DNA of 64,000 nucleotides from assembly GCF_020091585.1 (NCBI RefSeq), contig NZ_CP083582.1:4784536-4848535 (forward strand), read 5' to 3'. Under the pieces are notes generated by a model. That model did not search any database and was not told the origin of the DNA. It worked only from the letters and a program-made list of their open reading frames with translations. Within the stretch, counting starts at the first letter, position 1. Each line of letters begins with the position of its first letter. The stretch is from Kovacikia minuta CCNUW1 (lineage in GTDB: Bacteria; Cyanobacteriota; Cyanobacteriia; Leptolyngbyales; Leptolyngbyaceae). The translations under genes were made by a program, and so were the position numbers. Shown here piece by piece: positions 1 through 10,646 of this stretch.

Positions 1-1
1 G

Positions 2-289
2 ATTGTGCTGGGAATTTTTCTGTTCTGGGGATTGTTGAAGGCGATCGCTAGCCTGTCCGAAAAAATCTGGCTGGCGCTGCTTGCCGCACCGTTGAAACTG
101 GGACGCTGGTTATTTCAACTCGGTTTCAGCTTGTTTAGGATTAGCAGTTCGACCCCAACCGCAGATCCCCCTCCCCAAACCGACAACCAGACCCAATTGA
201 TCGCCCTTCTAAACAAACTGGAAGCGCTCAAGCAAGAGCAGGATGAGATCGTCAAGGAAATAAAAGCGATTCTCGCGATCGAAAACTAA
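2..289 (+). CDS. small membrane-associated hypothetical protein, 5' end outside window
   Basis: The reading frame is open from the left edge, so the true start is probably upstream; a GTG at position 5 is a possible internal start. The visible part has two hydrophobic stretches (about residues 1-15 and 22-45), then a Pro/Thr-rich linker and a charged helical tail of about 30 residues rich in Lys, Glu and Gln that could form a coiled coil. I recognise no family. It ends about 50 bases before the convergent kinase gene, separated by CCCCACA-type heptamer repeats. A short membrane-anchored coiled-coil protein is the most that can be said. Confidence 0.5.
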   Translation: MVLGIFLFWGLLKAIASLSEKIWLALLAAPLKLGRWLFQLGFSLFRISSSTPTADPPPQTDNQTQLIALLNKLEALKQEQDEIVKEIKAILAIEN

Positions 290-339
290 AAACCTTCTTC
301 CCCTACACCCTATACCCCACACCCCACACCCTTTTTCTT

Positions 340-1965
340 CTACCACATTCCTCGTTTGCCACTGGGACGGATCGTCATCCAATTCGTCCGGGCCATAGCT
401 AACTGGTCTTCCGTCAGCTTGGCATTGGTTAAATTTGCGCCACAAAGGTTAGCTCCCCGCAGGTTTGCATTCAGCAAATAGGCAGAAGTAAGATCCGCCC
501 CTCGCAAATCGGCACCTTCCAAATCCGCATTGCTCATATAGGCTTTGATCAGATTTGCATCCCGCAGGTTTGCCCGACTCAAATTTGCCCGACCAAAATC
601 TGTACTGAATAAATTTGCCCCCTGGAGGTTAATTTTGCTTAAATTTGCCTGATGGAAACTGGCACTGGAGAGATTGACTTTGGGGAGACTCAAAGAGTTT
701 AAATCATGGGAAGCAAAATCTCGCTTTCCTTTTAAATAGTAATTCTGCAATCCCTCTGCATCCAGACGCACAGGAACTTTGCTCTTTTCACCCGTAAACT
801 CCCTACCCCGTCCGCCGGAGATATCCCTGCTCCTGACGGATGTATTGCTACTCGCTCTAGAGTCAAACAAGTTATTCCGATTCGCCCCAGACGGAAGACT
901 AATGGACTCAGGTCGAATCTGCCGCGCCCGGATCGCCATCGCAGCACGGGCAGCCGGAGAAGACGGAACGCCCCCCCCCGTGGAGTCGGGATCGGAACGC
1001 TGACCATTAGGCTTGCGACTGGCGTTACCCGTTTGGTTGGTCATGCCACTTTCCAGGCTCTTAAGGTAGGGTTCCAGATCTAGCGCCCGAAAGATATCAT
1101 TGGCAGACTGGTAGCGATGCCGAACTGAAACCTCCAGCATTTTCTTCAAAACGCTGACAAAGTGATCGCTGATATGGACATGCCGCTGCCAGAGCAGTTC
1201 CCCGGTGGTTGGGTCATAATCCAGATCCTTCGGAGATTTACCCGTCAGCAAGTAAATACAGGTCACACCCAAAGCATAGATATCGCTGGCAGGAACCGGA
1301 CGCATTGCCATCTGCTCTGGAGGGGCAAACCCAGGGGTACCAATGGCGTAGGACGTGAAAGCCGTTTGTTCTGAAGCATTCGCTGCCTGTTGCTGGTTTT
1401 GGTACTTAACTGCTCCAAAGTCAATGAGAACTAGCTTGAGATCCTGGGCCCGACGAATTATATTGGCTGGTTTAATATCCCGGTGAATCACACGATTGCT
1501 GTGGATATATTCCAGAACGGGCAGAATCTCGCTGAGAAATTGCTTGACTCCGTGTTCAATCAAAGGTCCGTCCCGCTTCACAATTTGCTGGAGGGTGGAG
1601 CCACTGACGTACTCTTGTACCAGAAAGAATTCCTGATTCGCCTCAAAATAGTCGAGGAGGCGGGGCACCTGGGGATGATTACCGATTTTGCCGAGGGTTT
1701 CAGCTTCTCGCCTGAATAATTCTCGCGCCATTTCCAATACGTGGGGAGCCGTTGCCGTCGGACGAAGCTGCTTGATCACACTGTTAGGTTGACCCGGAAG
1801 CGCTTCATCTATGGCAAGAAAGGTGGCACCAAAGCCACCTTGCCCCAGAGTCTGGATGACCCGGTAGCGATCGCGCAAGAGCAACTTTGTCCCACACGCC
1901 TGGCACACGCTGGTCTGGGTAGAGTTTTGAGGATTGGGACAGCTTGGGTTTAAGCAGTAGCTCAT
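340..1965 (-). CDS. SpkB-like serine/threonine protein kinase with C-terminal pentapeptide repeats
   Basis: A 541-residue eukaryotic-type Ser/Thr kinase. The N-terminus has paired cysteines (C4, C9, C21, C24), resembling the Cys motif of cyanobacterial SpkB. The kinase domain follows (about 32-300), with glycine loop GQGGFG, catalytic lysine in VIKQL (K65), HRDIKPAN catalytic loop and DFG in LIDFGAVKY. A low-complexity basic/Ser linker (about 310-420) leads to about twenty A(N/D)L-type pentapeptide repeats (about 430-520). Motifs indicate an active kinase; the pentapeptide helix is probably a protein-binding module. The start gives the intact Cys motif. It is monocistronic and convergent with the gene at the left edge. 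In Synechocystis SpkB is linked to oxidative stress; transferring that role here is inference. Confidence 0.9.
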   Translation of the reverse strand: MSYCLNPSCPNPQNSTQTSVCQACGTKLLLRDRYRVIQTLGQGGFGATFLAIDEALPGQPNSVIKQLRPTATAPHVLEMARELFRREAETLGKIGNHPQVPRLLDYFEANQEFFLVQEYVSGSTLQQIVKRDGPLIEHGVKQFLSEILPVLEYIHSNRVIHRDIKPANIIRRAQDLKLVLIDFGAVKYQNQQQAANASEQTAFTSYAIGTPGFAPPEQMAMRPVPASDIYALGVTCIYLLTGKSPKDLDYDPTTGELLWQRHVHISDHFVSVLKKMLEVSVRHRYQSANDIFRALDLEPYLKSLESGMTNQTGNASRKPNGQRSDPDSTGGGVPSSPAARAAMAIRARQIRPESISLPSGANRNNLFDSRASSNTSVRSRDISGGRGREFTGEKSKVPVRLDAEGLQNYYLKGKRDFASHDLNSLSLPKVNLSSASFHQANLSKINLQGANLFSTDFGRANLSRANLRDANLIKAYMSNADLEGADLRGADLTSAYLLNANLRGANLCGANLTNAKLTEDQLAMARTNWMTIRPSGKRGMW

Positions 1966-2565
1966 TTAGCACCACTCGCTTGATTGTTCGACTACTGGGA
2001 TATTTCTACCCTAGTTTTATTATCTGGGTAGGAACAGCAATTAGGAGTGTTGTTCATGCGGGAAATCCCTTGAAGAGTTGCTAAAGTTACTCTTCGGTCA
2101 CTTAAAGCATCCATGAATGTCCCAACAATTACGGATTTTACCGTTCTCTTAAAGATACACCCTAGCTACTAAGATGCCCAGAACTTGAGATCCTGAAACA
2201 GGTTGACTGTCACTTTCTCCCCTATTCCTTAAGCATTTAGAAATATCTGAACTGCTATAAACGACTTTGCCTCCTTTATTCCACCTCTGCCAAGATAGCT
2301 CACTCCCCTCACCCCTAAGTAGGTGTCAGGTGTCAGGTGTCAGCTGGTAGAGGAGATGGAGAGGTGAGGGAGAGAAGGGGGTGATGGGATAATGGGGTGA
2401 TGGGGAAGTCAATCAACTACCCAGGACCAATGACTAATGACCAGTGACCTAATTCAAAACTTAAGACTTAAAACTCAAAACTCTTCCCTACCACCTACCA
2501 CCTGTCACCTCTCCACAACAACGGTAGAATAGTCAGACTGGCATAGATAGGGTTAGTGAGCAGGT
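1966..2565. other. 600-bp intergenic region with heptamer STRRs
   Basis: This lies between the divergently transcribed kinase gene and pheT, so both promoters should be here. I see no coding signature. From about 2320 to 2346 the heptamer GTGTCAG is repeated three to four times, followed by a purine-rich stretch with GGTGATG-type repeats (about 2355-2405) and a degenerate AAAACTC/AAGACTT run (about 2453-2485). No confident promoter boxes or T-box/leader structure were found by eye. Confidence 0.5.
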
Positions 2566-5050
2566 ATGCGTATTTCTCTGAACTGGTTGCGAGAACTGGT
2601 TGATATTCCGATGACTCCGGAGGAGTTGGCAGAAATGCTGACAATGGCGGGGTTTGAGGTCGAAGATATTGAAGATCGGCGAACCTGGGCAGAGGGGGTC
2701 GTCGTCGGTCATGTATTGGAGTGCGAGCCACACCCAAATGCGGATAAGCTGCGAGTCTGTCAGGTGGAGATTGGAGCAGATCAGCCGTCAACGATCGTTT
2801 GTGGGGCACCCAACGTTAAAGCAGGATTACATGTGCCCGTAGCGACTCTGGGAACATTTTTGCCTAAGGTTCAGCCAGATGGGTTAAAGATCAAACCTGC
2901 GAAGTTGCGTGGTGTGGCGTCAGAAGGGATGATTTGTTCACTCGCAGAACTCGGTTTGACTAAGGAATCTGAGGGAATCCATCAGTTTGTGGGAGATAAC
3001 CTGCAACCCGGAAACGATGCCCGTCCGTTGTTGGGTCTGGATGATGTGATTCTAGATTTAACTTCCACCGCAAATCGGGCAGATGCGCTCAGTATTGTTG
3101 GGATTGCGCGGGAAATTGCAGCGCTAACGGGAACATCTTTAAAGTTACCCCAACCGAAAGAAATTTCCGTTTCCAGTGATTCTGATATTCTTTCGCTAAG
3201 AATCATAGAACCGCAAGCCTGTCCAACCTATATTGGGACTGTTATTGAACAGGTCAAGATCGGTGCTTCACCCCTCTGGTTGCAGCATCGATTGCAAGCA
3301 TCGGGGATTCGTCCAATCAACAACGTGGTGGATGTGACGAACTACATTTTGCTGGAGTGGGGGCAGCCGTTGCATGCATTTGATCGCGATCGCCTGCAAG
3401 CAATCACAAAGGCAGAGGGCAGAGGACAGAAGGCTGAAAGCAAAACCCACTCCCCACTTCAGATTGGGGTTCGTTTTGCCGAAGTGGGGGAAAAGTTGAA
3501 GACCCTGGATGGGCAGGATCGCCCCCTAACTGACCAGACGTTGTTGATTACGGCGAACAACCAGCCCGTTGCCTTGGCGGGGGTCATGGGGGGTGAAGCG
3601 ACGGAAGTTTTTGCAGAAACCCAAAGCCTAATGTTGGAGGCGGCATTGTTTGACTCTGCGGTCATCCGCCGTTCTGGTCGTTCGGTGGGGCTTCGCACAG
3701 AAGCTTCTGCCCGCTTTGAACGGGGAATTAACCAGGCGGAATTGGGAATTGCCTGTCGCCGTGCGGTAGAAATGCTGGCTGAACTGGCAGGCGGAGTAGT
3801 GGTAGCGCAGGAAATTGCCGATGCGGGGGGAAGCCAGTCTGCTTTAACCCGCTCGATCGAGTTGCGATTGGATCGGGTGAACCAGATTCTTGGTCCTGTG
3901 AATTTGGGGGAAGAGTTGGGTGAGCTTCAGGCGCAAGAGGTGGAGCGTATTCTTAAGGTCTTGGGTTGTGAGGTGGCAACGACCCAGGATGAGCGGGTCT
4001 GGACGGTGACGGTTCCCCCCTATCGTTACCGCGACCTGGAGCGAGAAATCGATTTGATTGAAGAAATTGCCCGTGTCTATGGCTACAACAATTTCTGCGA
4101 TACGTTGCCAGATAAGACAGAACCCGGTTACCTATCAGTGGAACAGGCGTTGACCCGGAAGGTACGAGAAGCCCTGCGCTCCATCGGACTCACGGAAGTG
4201 ACCCATTATTCCCTGGTAAAACCGGAGAGCGATCGCCAGATCGTCCTTAGCAATCCGCTGTTTGCGGAGTATTCTGCTCTCCGCACTGATTTAATTACGG
4301 GGCTAATTGATGCCTTTCAATACAATCTGGAACAGGGAAATGGTCCCCTGAATGCCTTTGAGATCGGTCGGGTGTTCTGGTCGGAAGAGGATGGATTGAA
4401 TGAGGCAGAATCAGTTGGGGGCATTTTGGGTGGCGACCCGACGCGGGGTAAGTGGCAGCAGGCCGGTCGAGAACGCCCGATGAATTGGTTTGAAGCGAAG
4501 GGGTTGCTGGAAAGCGTGTTTGTTCGCCTGGGGTTGGTGGTAGAGTATCAGCCCGATCGCCGCGATCACCGTCTGCATCCTGGTCGCACGGCTTCTCTCT
4601 GGATTGGGGGGACGCGGTTGGGCACCTTTGGTCAACTTCATCCCCAGTTGCGGCAGGAACGGGGGTTGTTGGATGAGGTTTATGTTTTTGAACTGGACAT
4701 GAATGTGCTGCTCGACCAAATGGATCGGGATGAAACATTGGTGCCCGTTTTCAAACCCTACTCAACTTATCCACCCTCCGATCGGGACATTGCCTTCTTT
4801 GTTTCGACCCAAACCTCTGTTGCGGAACTGGAGCGGGCAATCCGCAAGGCAGGCGGCAAATTGTTGGAGTCGATCGAACTCTTTGATGAATATCGCGGTG
4901 AAAATGTGCCGCAAGGACCAGCGCAGCTTAGCTTTTCGATTAGTTTATCGAGCAAGCGATCGTACCCTGACGGACGAAGACATTGAACCCGTACACCAAA
5001 AAGTTCGTGAAGCCCTGGGCGAGAAATTTAGAGTCGAACTGAGAAGCTAA
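2566..5050 (+). CDS. pheT: phenylalanine-tRNA ligase beta subunit (frameshifted near the 3' end)
   Basis: Beta chain of the (alpha-beta)2 enzyme that charges tRNA-Phe; the alpha chain (pheS) is not in the window. Domains in order: N-terminal tRNA-binding OB fold (about 40-155; PHPNADKL), B3/B4 editing region, B5 (about 410-500), catalytic-like core with [21 protein letters not shown], and C-terminal FDX-ACB anticodon domain (about 730-827). The frame is broken around 4924-4932. Downstream, the next frame carries the expected ending ([15 protein letters not shown] to VELRS, stop 5048-5050). Removing one base restores 827 codons plus stop. As read, translation ends at 4986 without most of the FDX-ACB domain. 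Residues about 283-295 are an in-frame heptamer-repeat insertion. Since PheT is essential, the break is probably a sequence error. Confidence 0.95.
3412..3445 (+). repeat. heptamer STRR inserted in-frame in pheT
   Basis: Tandem degenerate heptamers (GGCAGAG, GGCAGAG, GACAGAA, GGCTGAA) lie inside pheT and encode a charged stretch ([10 protein letters not shown]) in the loop between LHAFD and the [14 protein letters not shown] segment. The same heptamer type is found in non-coding DNA elsewhere in this window, for example near 33060. The insertion preserves the frame. Confidence 0.7.
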
Positions 5051-5137
5051 TTTTCTAGAAAGTTTTGAGTTTTGAGTTCCCTGTTTTAGGTGAATTCAAA
5101 ACTCAAAACTTAAAACTTAAAACTTAAAACTAAAACT

Positions 5138-5407
5138 ATGTCGAAATACATCATGTGGGGAACCTATTGTGCGGATGTGCTAGAGAAGCGTGCCCCCCAT
5201 CGGGAGGCTCATTTAGAGGGTTTAGCCAAGCAGAAGGAAGCGGGAATTTTAATTACAATTGGTCCCACAAAAGACCTGACAAAGTGCTTTGGGATTTACG
5301 AAGCTGAGGCTGAATCTACAGTCCGTCAACTGATTGAGTCCGATCCTTACTGGCAGAACGGTGTTTGGACCGAGTATGAAGTCAAAGAATGGATTCAGGC
5401 TGTTTAA
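5138..5407 (+). CDS. YciI-like family protein
   Basis: An 89-residue protein of the YciI-like (dimeric alpha-beta barrel) superfamily. It begins SKYIMWGTYC and carries the conserved RxPHREAHL segment, where the histidine corresponds to the family's active-site-like His, followed by a GILITIGP strand and a C-terminal DPYWQNGVWTEYEV segment. The length is normal for the family. The substrate is unknown; related proteins include small dehydrochlorinases and many of unassigned role. It lies 87 bases after pheT, downstream of AAAACTT repeats, and on the same strand as hisIE. No Shine-Dalgarno is obvious. Confidence 0.85.
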   Translation: MSKYIMWGTYCADVLEKRAPHREAHLEGLAKQKEAGILITIGPTKDLTKCFGIYEAEAESTVRQLIESDPYWQNGVWTEYEVKEWIQAV

Positions 5408-5499
5408 TTAATTGAAAATTAATTAACTAAAGAGATGCGTTTCTCGTGCGCCATGAATCCCAGGCCGCCTATTTTTTACCTTTTCAAACATTTGGGGCA

Positions 5500-6132
5500 A
5501 TGACGTTGGATCAATCAATTCCAGTCGATGCGATTCAGTATGACGATCGCGGTTTGGTTCCGGCGATCGTCCAGGATTATCTGGATGGCACAGTGCTGAT
5601 GATGGCGTGGATGAACCGGGAATCCTTGCAAAAAACTCTGGAGACAGGGGATACCTGGTTTTGGAGCCGATCGCGCCAGGAGTTATGGCATAAGGGTGCC
5701 ACCTCCGGGCATCTTCAGAAAGTGAAATCCCTCCGGTATGACTGCGATAGTGATTGTCTTTTAATCGGTGTGGAGCAAATTGGGGATATTGCCTGCCATA
5801 CCGGAGAGCGCAGTTGCTTCCATCGCGTTAACGGATCGGTCGAACCACCCTTAGCCGATACCCTTTCCCAGGTTTTTGAGGTAATCTGCGATCGCCGCGA
5901 CCATCCGGCGGCAACCTCCTACACCTGTCAGTTGTTTAAGGGGGGTGACAACAAGATTCTGAAGAAGATTGGCGAAGAAACTGCCGAAGTGGTGATGGCA
6001 TTCAAAGATGATGAGCCAGAGGCGATCGCGGGTGAAGTTGCCGACCTGTTCTATCACACCCTGGTTGCCCTGGCGCATCATAACGTTGATCTGAAGGCGG
6101 TTTACCGCAAACTGCAAGAACGTCGCCGCTGA
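5500..6132 (+). CDS. hisIE: bifunctional phosphoribosyl-AMP cyclohydrolase / phosphoribosyl-ATP pyrophosphatase
   Basis: Catalyses steps 2 and 3 of histidine biosynthesis: hydrolysis of PR-ATP to PR-AMP, then opening of the adenine ring. The N-terminal HisI domain (about residues 10-115) has MMAWMNRES, the metal-binding region DCDSDCLL and [11 protein letters not shown]. The C-terminal HisE domain (about 120-210) has [13 protein letters not shown] and [15 protein letters not shown] choose ATG 5500 because homology begins there ([14 protein letters not shown]); a GTG at 5446 would add an unlikely 18-residue extension. It is a stand-alone gene, as is usual for cyanobacterial his genes. Confidence 0.93.
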   Translation: MTLDQSIPVDAIQYDDRGLVPAIVQDYLDGTVLMMAWMNRESLQKTLETGDTWFWSRSRQELWHKGATSGHLQKVKSLRYDCDSDCLLIGVEQIGDIACHTGERSCFHRVNGSVEPPLADTLSQVFEVICDRRDHPAATSYTCQLFKGGDNKILKKIGEETAEVVMAFKDDEPEAIAGEVADLFYHTLVALAHHNVDLKAVYRKLQERRR

Positions 6133-6211
6133 GGCACTGTGGTTAGGAATGGGAGATGGGGGGCAGGGGATGAACCACTTTCTCCGCTGTCCTTGGTTCC
6201 AACGGCATCAG

Positions 6212-7475
6212 TTAAGTAATCGCCCTCAATTTCTGCCGCATCATTCGATCGAGTTGGCGCAGAATCATCAGTCCGGGACCAACGCTGAGTGCCAGTCCCA
6301 ACCAAAAGGTGTGAGCCACAAATTTTGACTGGTCGAGTGCCCAACCCCCAATTGGAGGACCGATTAGATAACCGATCGCCCAGCACTGGGAATTGATTGC
6401 GAGATAAACTCCGCGTAGAGAATCGGGAGCCAGTTCAACGGTGGTGGAGGCTGCCGCAGGCATATAGGCTGCGGTTGCCAGCGCCAACACTCCCAGGGCC
6501 AGAATTGCCAGACCAATGTGCCCCAGGGGAGCCACTCCGGTTGCCCAAACCAGAACAAAGCCGATCGCCCACAGCACTGCCGATAACATCAATCCCTGGG
6601 GGCGGCTAAAACGATTCAGGATACGAGCGATCGGCAGTTGACAGAGAACCGACGCAACCAGATGCCAGGTAAACAGGGCACTGATGGTCAAAGGAGAAAA
6701 GCCCTTGCCTGTAGCTCCCAGTGGGCACAAAGTTGGTGAAATAAAGGGGCAGAATACTGTTGATTTGCACCAGGTAAATGGTGAACAGGATGTTTGCCAC
6801 CACGTACACCAGCAAACAGCGATCGCGCAGGGCAACCTGCCAACCCTGAATCGCTTCGTGGCGACCGCTGTACTGATTGCTTTCCACAATTGCCCAGTAA
6901 AGAACCGCAAACAGCACCAGAAACGAAAGGGCATCAATGATAAAGAGTGCCCGGTATGCTCCCGTTGCCCCAATTAATAATCCGCCTAAAACAACCCCCA
7001 ACCCCAACCCCAGGCTGTCACAGAGACGGGTCAGAGCAAACGCCTCATTGCGCTGTTCGGGAGCGGTCAGGTCAGCCACCATCGCCTCATTAGGAGGCCA
7101 GTAAAGCCCAAGTCCCAAACCCATCAACAAATTTCCCAGAACAAATTCGAAGAAATTGTGGGAAACCGCCAGCACAATAGAGGCGATCGCCGACACGATC
7201 GCCGACAGCATCAACGTCCGTCTCCGCCCCCAAAACTGCGAATCTGCAAACGACCCGCCCAGTACCCGTCCCACGATGCCCAAAATTGAAGAACTGCCGA
7301 TCCCAATTCCCACCTGAGTTGCCGACAGCCCAACCTGGTTGACAAAGAAAATTGGGGCATAGAACATCGTAAACCCTGAGCCTGTCTGAGACAGGAGCCG
7401 TCCTACTGCCAAAATCCAAACCTGGTAGTTCAGGTTGGGCACCCAGGAGAAAAGTTTAGACTGACGCAACGGCAT
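6212..7475 (-). CDS. MFS transporter (frameshifted)
   Basis: Major facilitator superfamily exporter of about 420 residues when one base is removed around 6701-6725. The N-terminal half (to about 6740) carries PIFFVNQVGLSATQVGIG and the loop 2-3 motif GGSFADSQFWGRRRTL. The C-terminal half continues in the next frame (KGFSPLTISALFTW to LRAIT). Twelve hydrophobic segments are expected. It aligns end to end with the intact MFS gene at 42266-43597, sharing for example LPLYFTNFVP and IGPPIGGWALDQS, which fixes the frameshift position. The substrate is unknown; the family includes drug-efflux-type transporters. Either a sequence error or a recent pseudogene; I favour error because eight other genes here show the same type of break. 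Confidence 0.85.
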
Positions 7476-7714
7476 GGGCGAGAAACCGCAAAAAGGAATC
7501 CCTCAAGTTTAAGTCGATTAGATTACAAATCTTCATTAATTGGGAAATAGAATTCAGGAGCCAGAATCCAGAATCCAACATCATTGGTTTCTTCTGACTC
7601 CTGACTCCTGATGCTCAACTCCAATTTGTGGGCAAACTCTCAATATAAGAACGCCATCCCATTTTGTGGGCAGCGGCTATAGTGAAGCGGTAAATCTCTA
7701 CATCTCCCCGACCT

Positions 7715-10370
7715 ATGAATGCCGAAGATTTCTTCAACCAGGGTTTAATGAAGGCTCAGAAGGGTAATCACCAGGGAGCTGTGGAGGATTTGACGGAAGC
7801 GATCCGGATCTTCCCTAAGTACGCCGGAGCCTATCTCAATCGGGCAAATTCTCGGATTGTGCTGCATGACCACCAGGGCGCGATCGCAGACTTTGACCAG
7901 GTATTGCAAATTAATCCTAAAATTGCTGAAGCCTATATGGGGCGTGGAACTGCCCGTGCCTACGCAGGAGACAAACAGGGGGCACTGGAAGATTTCAACC
8001 AGGCATTGCAACTGAAGCCAAAATCCCCGGCGGTTTACGTCCAGCGGGGCACGATCCGGGCAGAGTTGCGCGATTGCAGAGGGAGCATTGGAAGACTTTA
8101 ATCAGGCAATCCAGGTTGCCCCCAATGCCATTCCTGCTTATATTCAGCGGGGGATTTTGCGGATGAACCTGAACGATCACCCCGGTGCGATCGCAGACTT
8201 CGACCAGGCGATTCAACTGGCTCCCAATGCCAGCCCAGCCTACGTCCAGCGAGGCATTGCCTATTCCGAAATAGGAGAACGGGAACGGGCACTCGCAGAC
8301 TTTGAACAGGCGCTTCACTTTAGCCCTAAGGCTGCCCATATTTATGTCCAGCGGGGGGTTGTACAGGCAAACCTGAACGATTTTCAAAAGGCGCTCACCG
8401 ATTTTAACTATGCTCTAGGGCTGAATCCCAATCTTGTCTTTGCCTATGTCCAACGGGGTGCTGTGCGAGCCAGTCTGGGGGATACCCAAGGCGCATTAGA
8501 AGACCTGAACCAGGGCTTGAAACGAAACCCCAACGCCATTCCTGCCTATATTCAGCGGGGCATTATTTGTGCCGAATTGGGTAACAAACAGCAAGCACTC
8601 CAGGATTTTAACCAGGCGTTAAAGCGCGATCCGAATGCTGCGGAAGCCTTGCTGCAACGGGGAAAGATTCGGGCAGAGGTGGGCGATCGGGAAGGGGCGA
8701 TCGCAGACTTCACGCAGGTGACGCAGCTAGACCCCAACTTCCCCAGTGCCTATCTGTACCGGAGTGCCCTACAACTGGAGTTAGATGAACGGCAAAAAGC
8801 TTCTGAAGACTTTAATTTAGCCGTGCAACTGCTTCCCAACTCCGCCGTAGCCTACATTGAACGGGGGCAGTTTCGGGCACGCTTGGGCGGGTTGCAGGAA
8901 GCCCTGGAGGATTTCAACCGTTGTCTGAGGATGCACGCCGATTTTGTCGACGGTTATTTGCAGCGGGGGATGATTCGGGCCACGCTGGGTGATGGGGAAG
9001 GCGCGATCGCAGATTTTGACCAGGCACTCAGCCTGGATGCTAGAGCCGATGCTGCTTATCTGCACCGGGGAATTGTCAAAGCTCAAAAGGGAGACTATTC
9101 CGCTGCCCTGGAGGATTTGAATCAGGTGGTTCAAATGAATCCCAATCTAGTCCCTGCCTATCTCAATCGCAGCGCTGTCCATTTAAGGCTCGGCAACCCA
9201 GCCGAAGCAACTGCGGATTTGCAAACTGCCCTCAAAATCAGCCCCAACCCAACCGCAGCAGCATTGAATCGGGGCATGATTCTTGCCAAGTGGGGGGATG
9301 AACAAAATGCGATCGCCGACTTTAACCAGGCAATCCAGTCCAACGCCACCACGGTTGCTGCCTATTACAACCGGGGGCTACTGCTGGCATCTCTGGGCGA
9401 TCAGCAGGGAGCACTGGCAGACTTCAATCAGGAACTAAAACTGAATCCCAATTCACCGCCCGCCTATCTGAATCGAGGAGTGCTACGAGCGGAGATGGGC
9501 GAAGCCGATGCTGCCCTGGAGGATCTCGATCGGGCGCTTCAGCTTGCTCCCCGGTTGCTCCCCGCCCGTTTCCAGAGAGGCATCATTCGCATGCAGTTGG
9601 GTGATCCGCAGGGAGCCGTTGACGACTTGAATCAGATTTTGACCACCAAATCTCCTCCGATCGCTGCTTATGTTCGGCGTGGCCTGGCATTTCTGGATTT
9701 AGGCAAGCGCAAGCAGGCGGTCGATGATTTTAGTGAAGCGGCTCGGCTTAAACCCTCAAGCGCTGAAGATTATCTGCATCTGGGAGTTGCCCACGTCCAT
9801 TTGGGTGAGGAAGAATCCACGGAAAGCGACTTTAACCAGGCGATCGATGTTAGCCAGTATCCTGTCCAAACCTGTCTTCAACGGGGCATTCTGCAAGCGA
9901 GATTGGGTAACCAGGCAGGCGCGATCGCAGATTTAGATTACGTCATTCAGGTCAATCCGACCGTGGTAACGGCTTACCTGCACAGGGGGATTGTCCGTGC
10001 CAAACAAGCCGATGTGCAGGGTGCGATCGCAGACTTCAGCCAGGTCTTACAATTTCATTCGGCATCCACCGCTGCTTACCTGAACCGGAGTGCCATTCAA
10101 GCGATGATGGGTGATCAGGCAGCGGCAGACGCAGATTTTAGCCAGGCTGTGCAACTGGGAGCCAGTGCCGCCAGTGCCCATTTCCAACGCGGATTGGTGC
10201 GGGCTGACCTGGGCGATAAGAAAGGTGCAGTTGCCGATCTGGAGCGGGCGATCGCTGAAAACCCCGATTTTGCGCCCGCCTACCTGAAACGAGGCAAACT
10301 AAAAGCTGAACTGGGTGAACCCGGTGCAGATGAGGATTTGCAAAAAGCAGCAGAACTCTCCAGGAAGTAA
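7715..10370 (+). CDS. tetratricopeptide repeat protein, about 25 tandem TPRs (frameshifted)
   Basis: An 884-residue protein built almost entirely of 34-residue TPR units with consensus AYxxRGxxRAxLGDxxGAIxDFxQALxLNPN. No signal peptide or other domain is visible, so a cytosolic protein-interaction solenoid is likely. The first frame (7715-8101) runs out at about 8071-8076, where GCGCGATTGCAGAGG has one base too many; deleting it joins LRD to AEGALEDFNQ and the rest of the gene (stop 8368-8370 of the first three repeats is avoided, gene stop 10368-10370). Many repeats encode AIADF with GCGATCGCAGACTTT, so the HIP1 octamer sits in register with the protein repeat. The partner is unknown. The frameshift is probably a sequence error. 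Confidence 0.88.
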
Positions 10371-10409
10371 TCATGATTTCAATGAACCTTTGGGCTAATG
10401 CGAACAATT

Positions 10410-10470
10410 GGGGCGGGTTTTGCTGAGATTTTTGGTTCAAATGGATAGTTTACCGGCTAAACCCGCCCCT
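10410..10470. repeat. dispersed inverted repeat, GGGGCGGGTTT family, copy 1
   Basis: Imperfect palindrome with arms GGGGCGGGTTTTG and CTAAACCCGCCCC. Related copies are at 18388-18450 and 30481-30545 in this window. It is too short to code, sits between genes, and may form a hairpin or act as a non-autonomous element. Confidence 0.75.
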
Positions 10471-10508
10471 ACAGGCATCTGCCCTATTTCCAATTTAATT
10501 TGGATAGG

Positions 10509-10618
10509 GTCTCTAGCTGAATGGCACTGACTCAAGGAATTTCAGATCCCCTGATTCTCCAAGAACCGGGGATCTGAGCGCTTGATTTTTCCTTATTTCA
10601 GTGCCATTCGTCTCTAGC
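10509..10618. mobile_element. MITE-like element flanked by a 9-bp target duplication
   Basis: A 92-bp non-coding palindromic element (10518-10609). Its ends are GAATGGCACTGA at 10519-10530 and the exact complement TCAGTGCCATTC at 10598-10609, with inner complementary arms CAGATCCCC and GGGGATCTG. The 9-mer GTCTCTAGC flanks it directly at 10509-10517 and 10610-10618. Inverted termini plus a target-site duplication and no ORF define a miniature inverted-repeat element. It must be mobilised in trans by a transposase that makes 9-bp duplications; an IS4-type element is a guess. Confidence 0.85.
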
Positions 10619-10646
10619 CTCCTTCAAAAATTTGCCTGAAGTACCC

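Noticed and set aside
6212-7475. Two separate half-size MFS proteins
   Set aside because: The halves join perfectly when aligned to the intact paralogue at 42266-43597, and the break matches the recurrent single-base insertion pattern.
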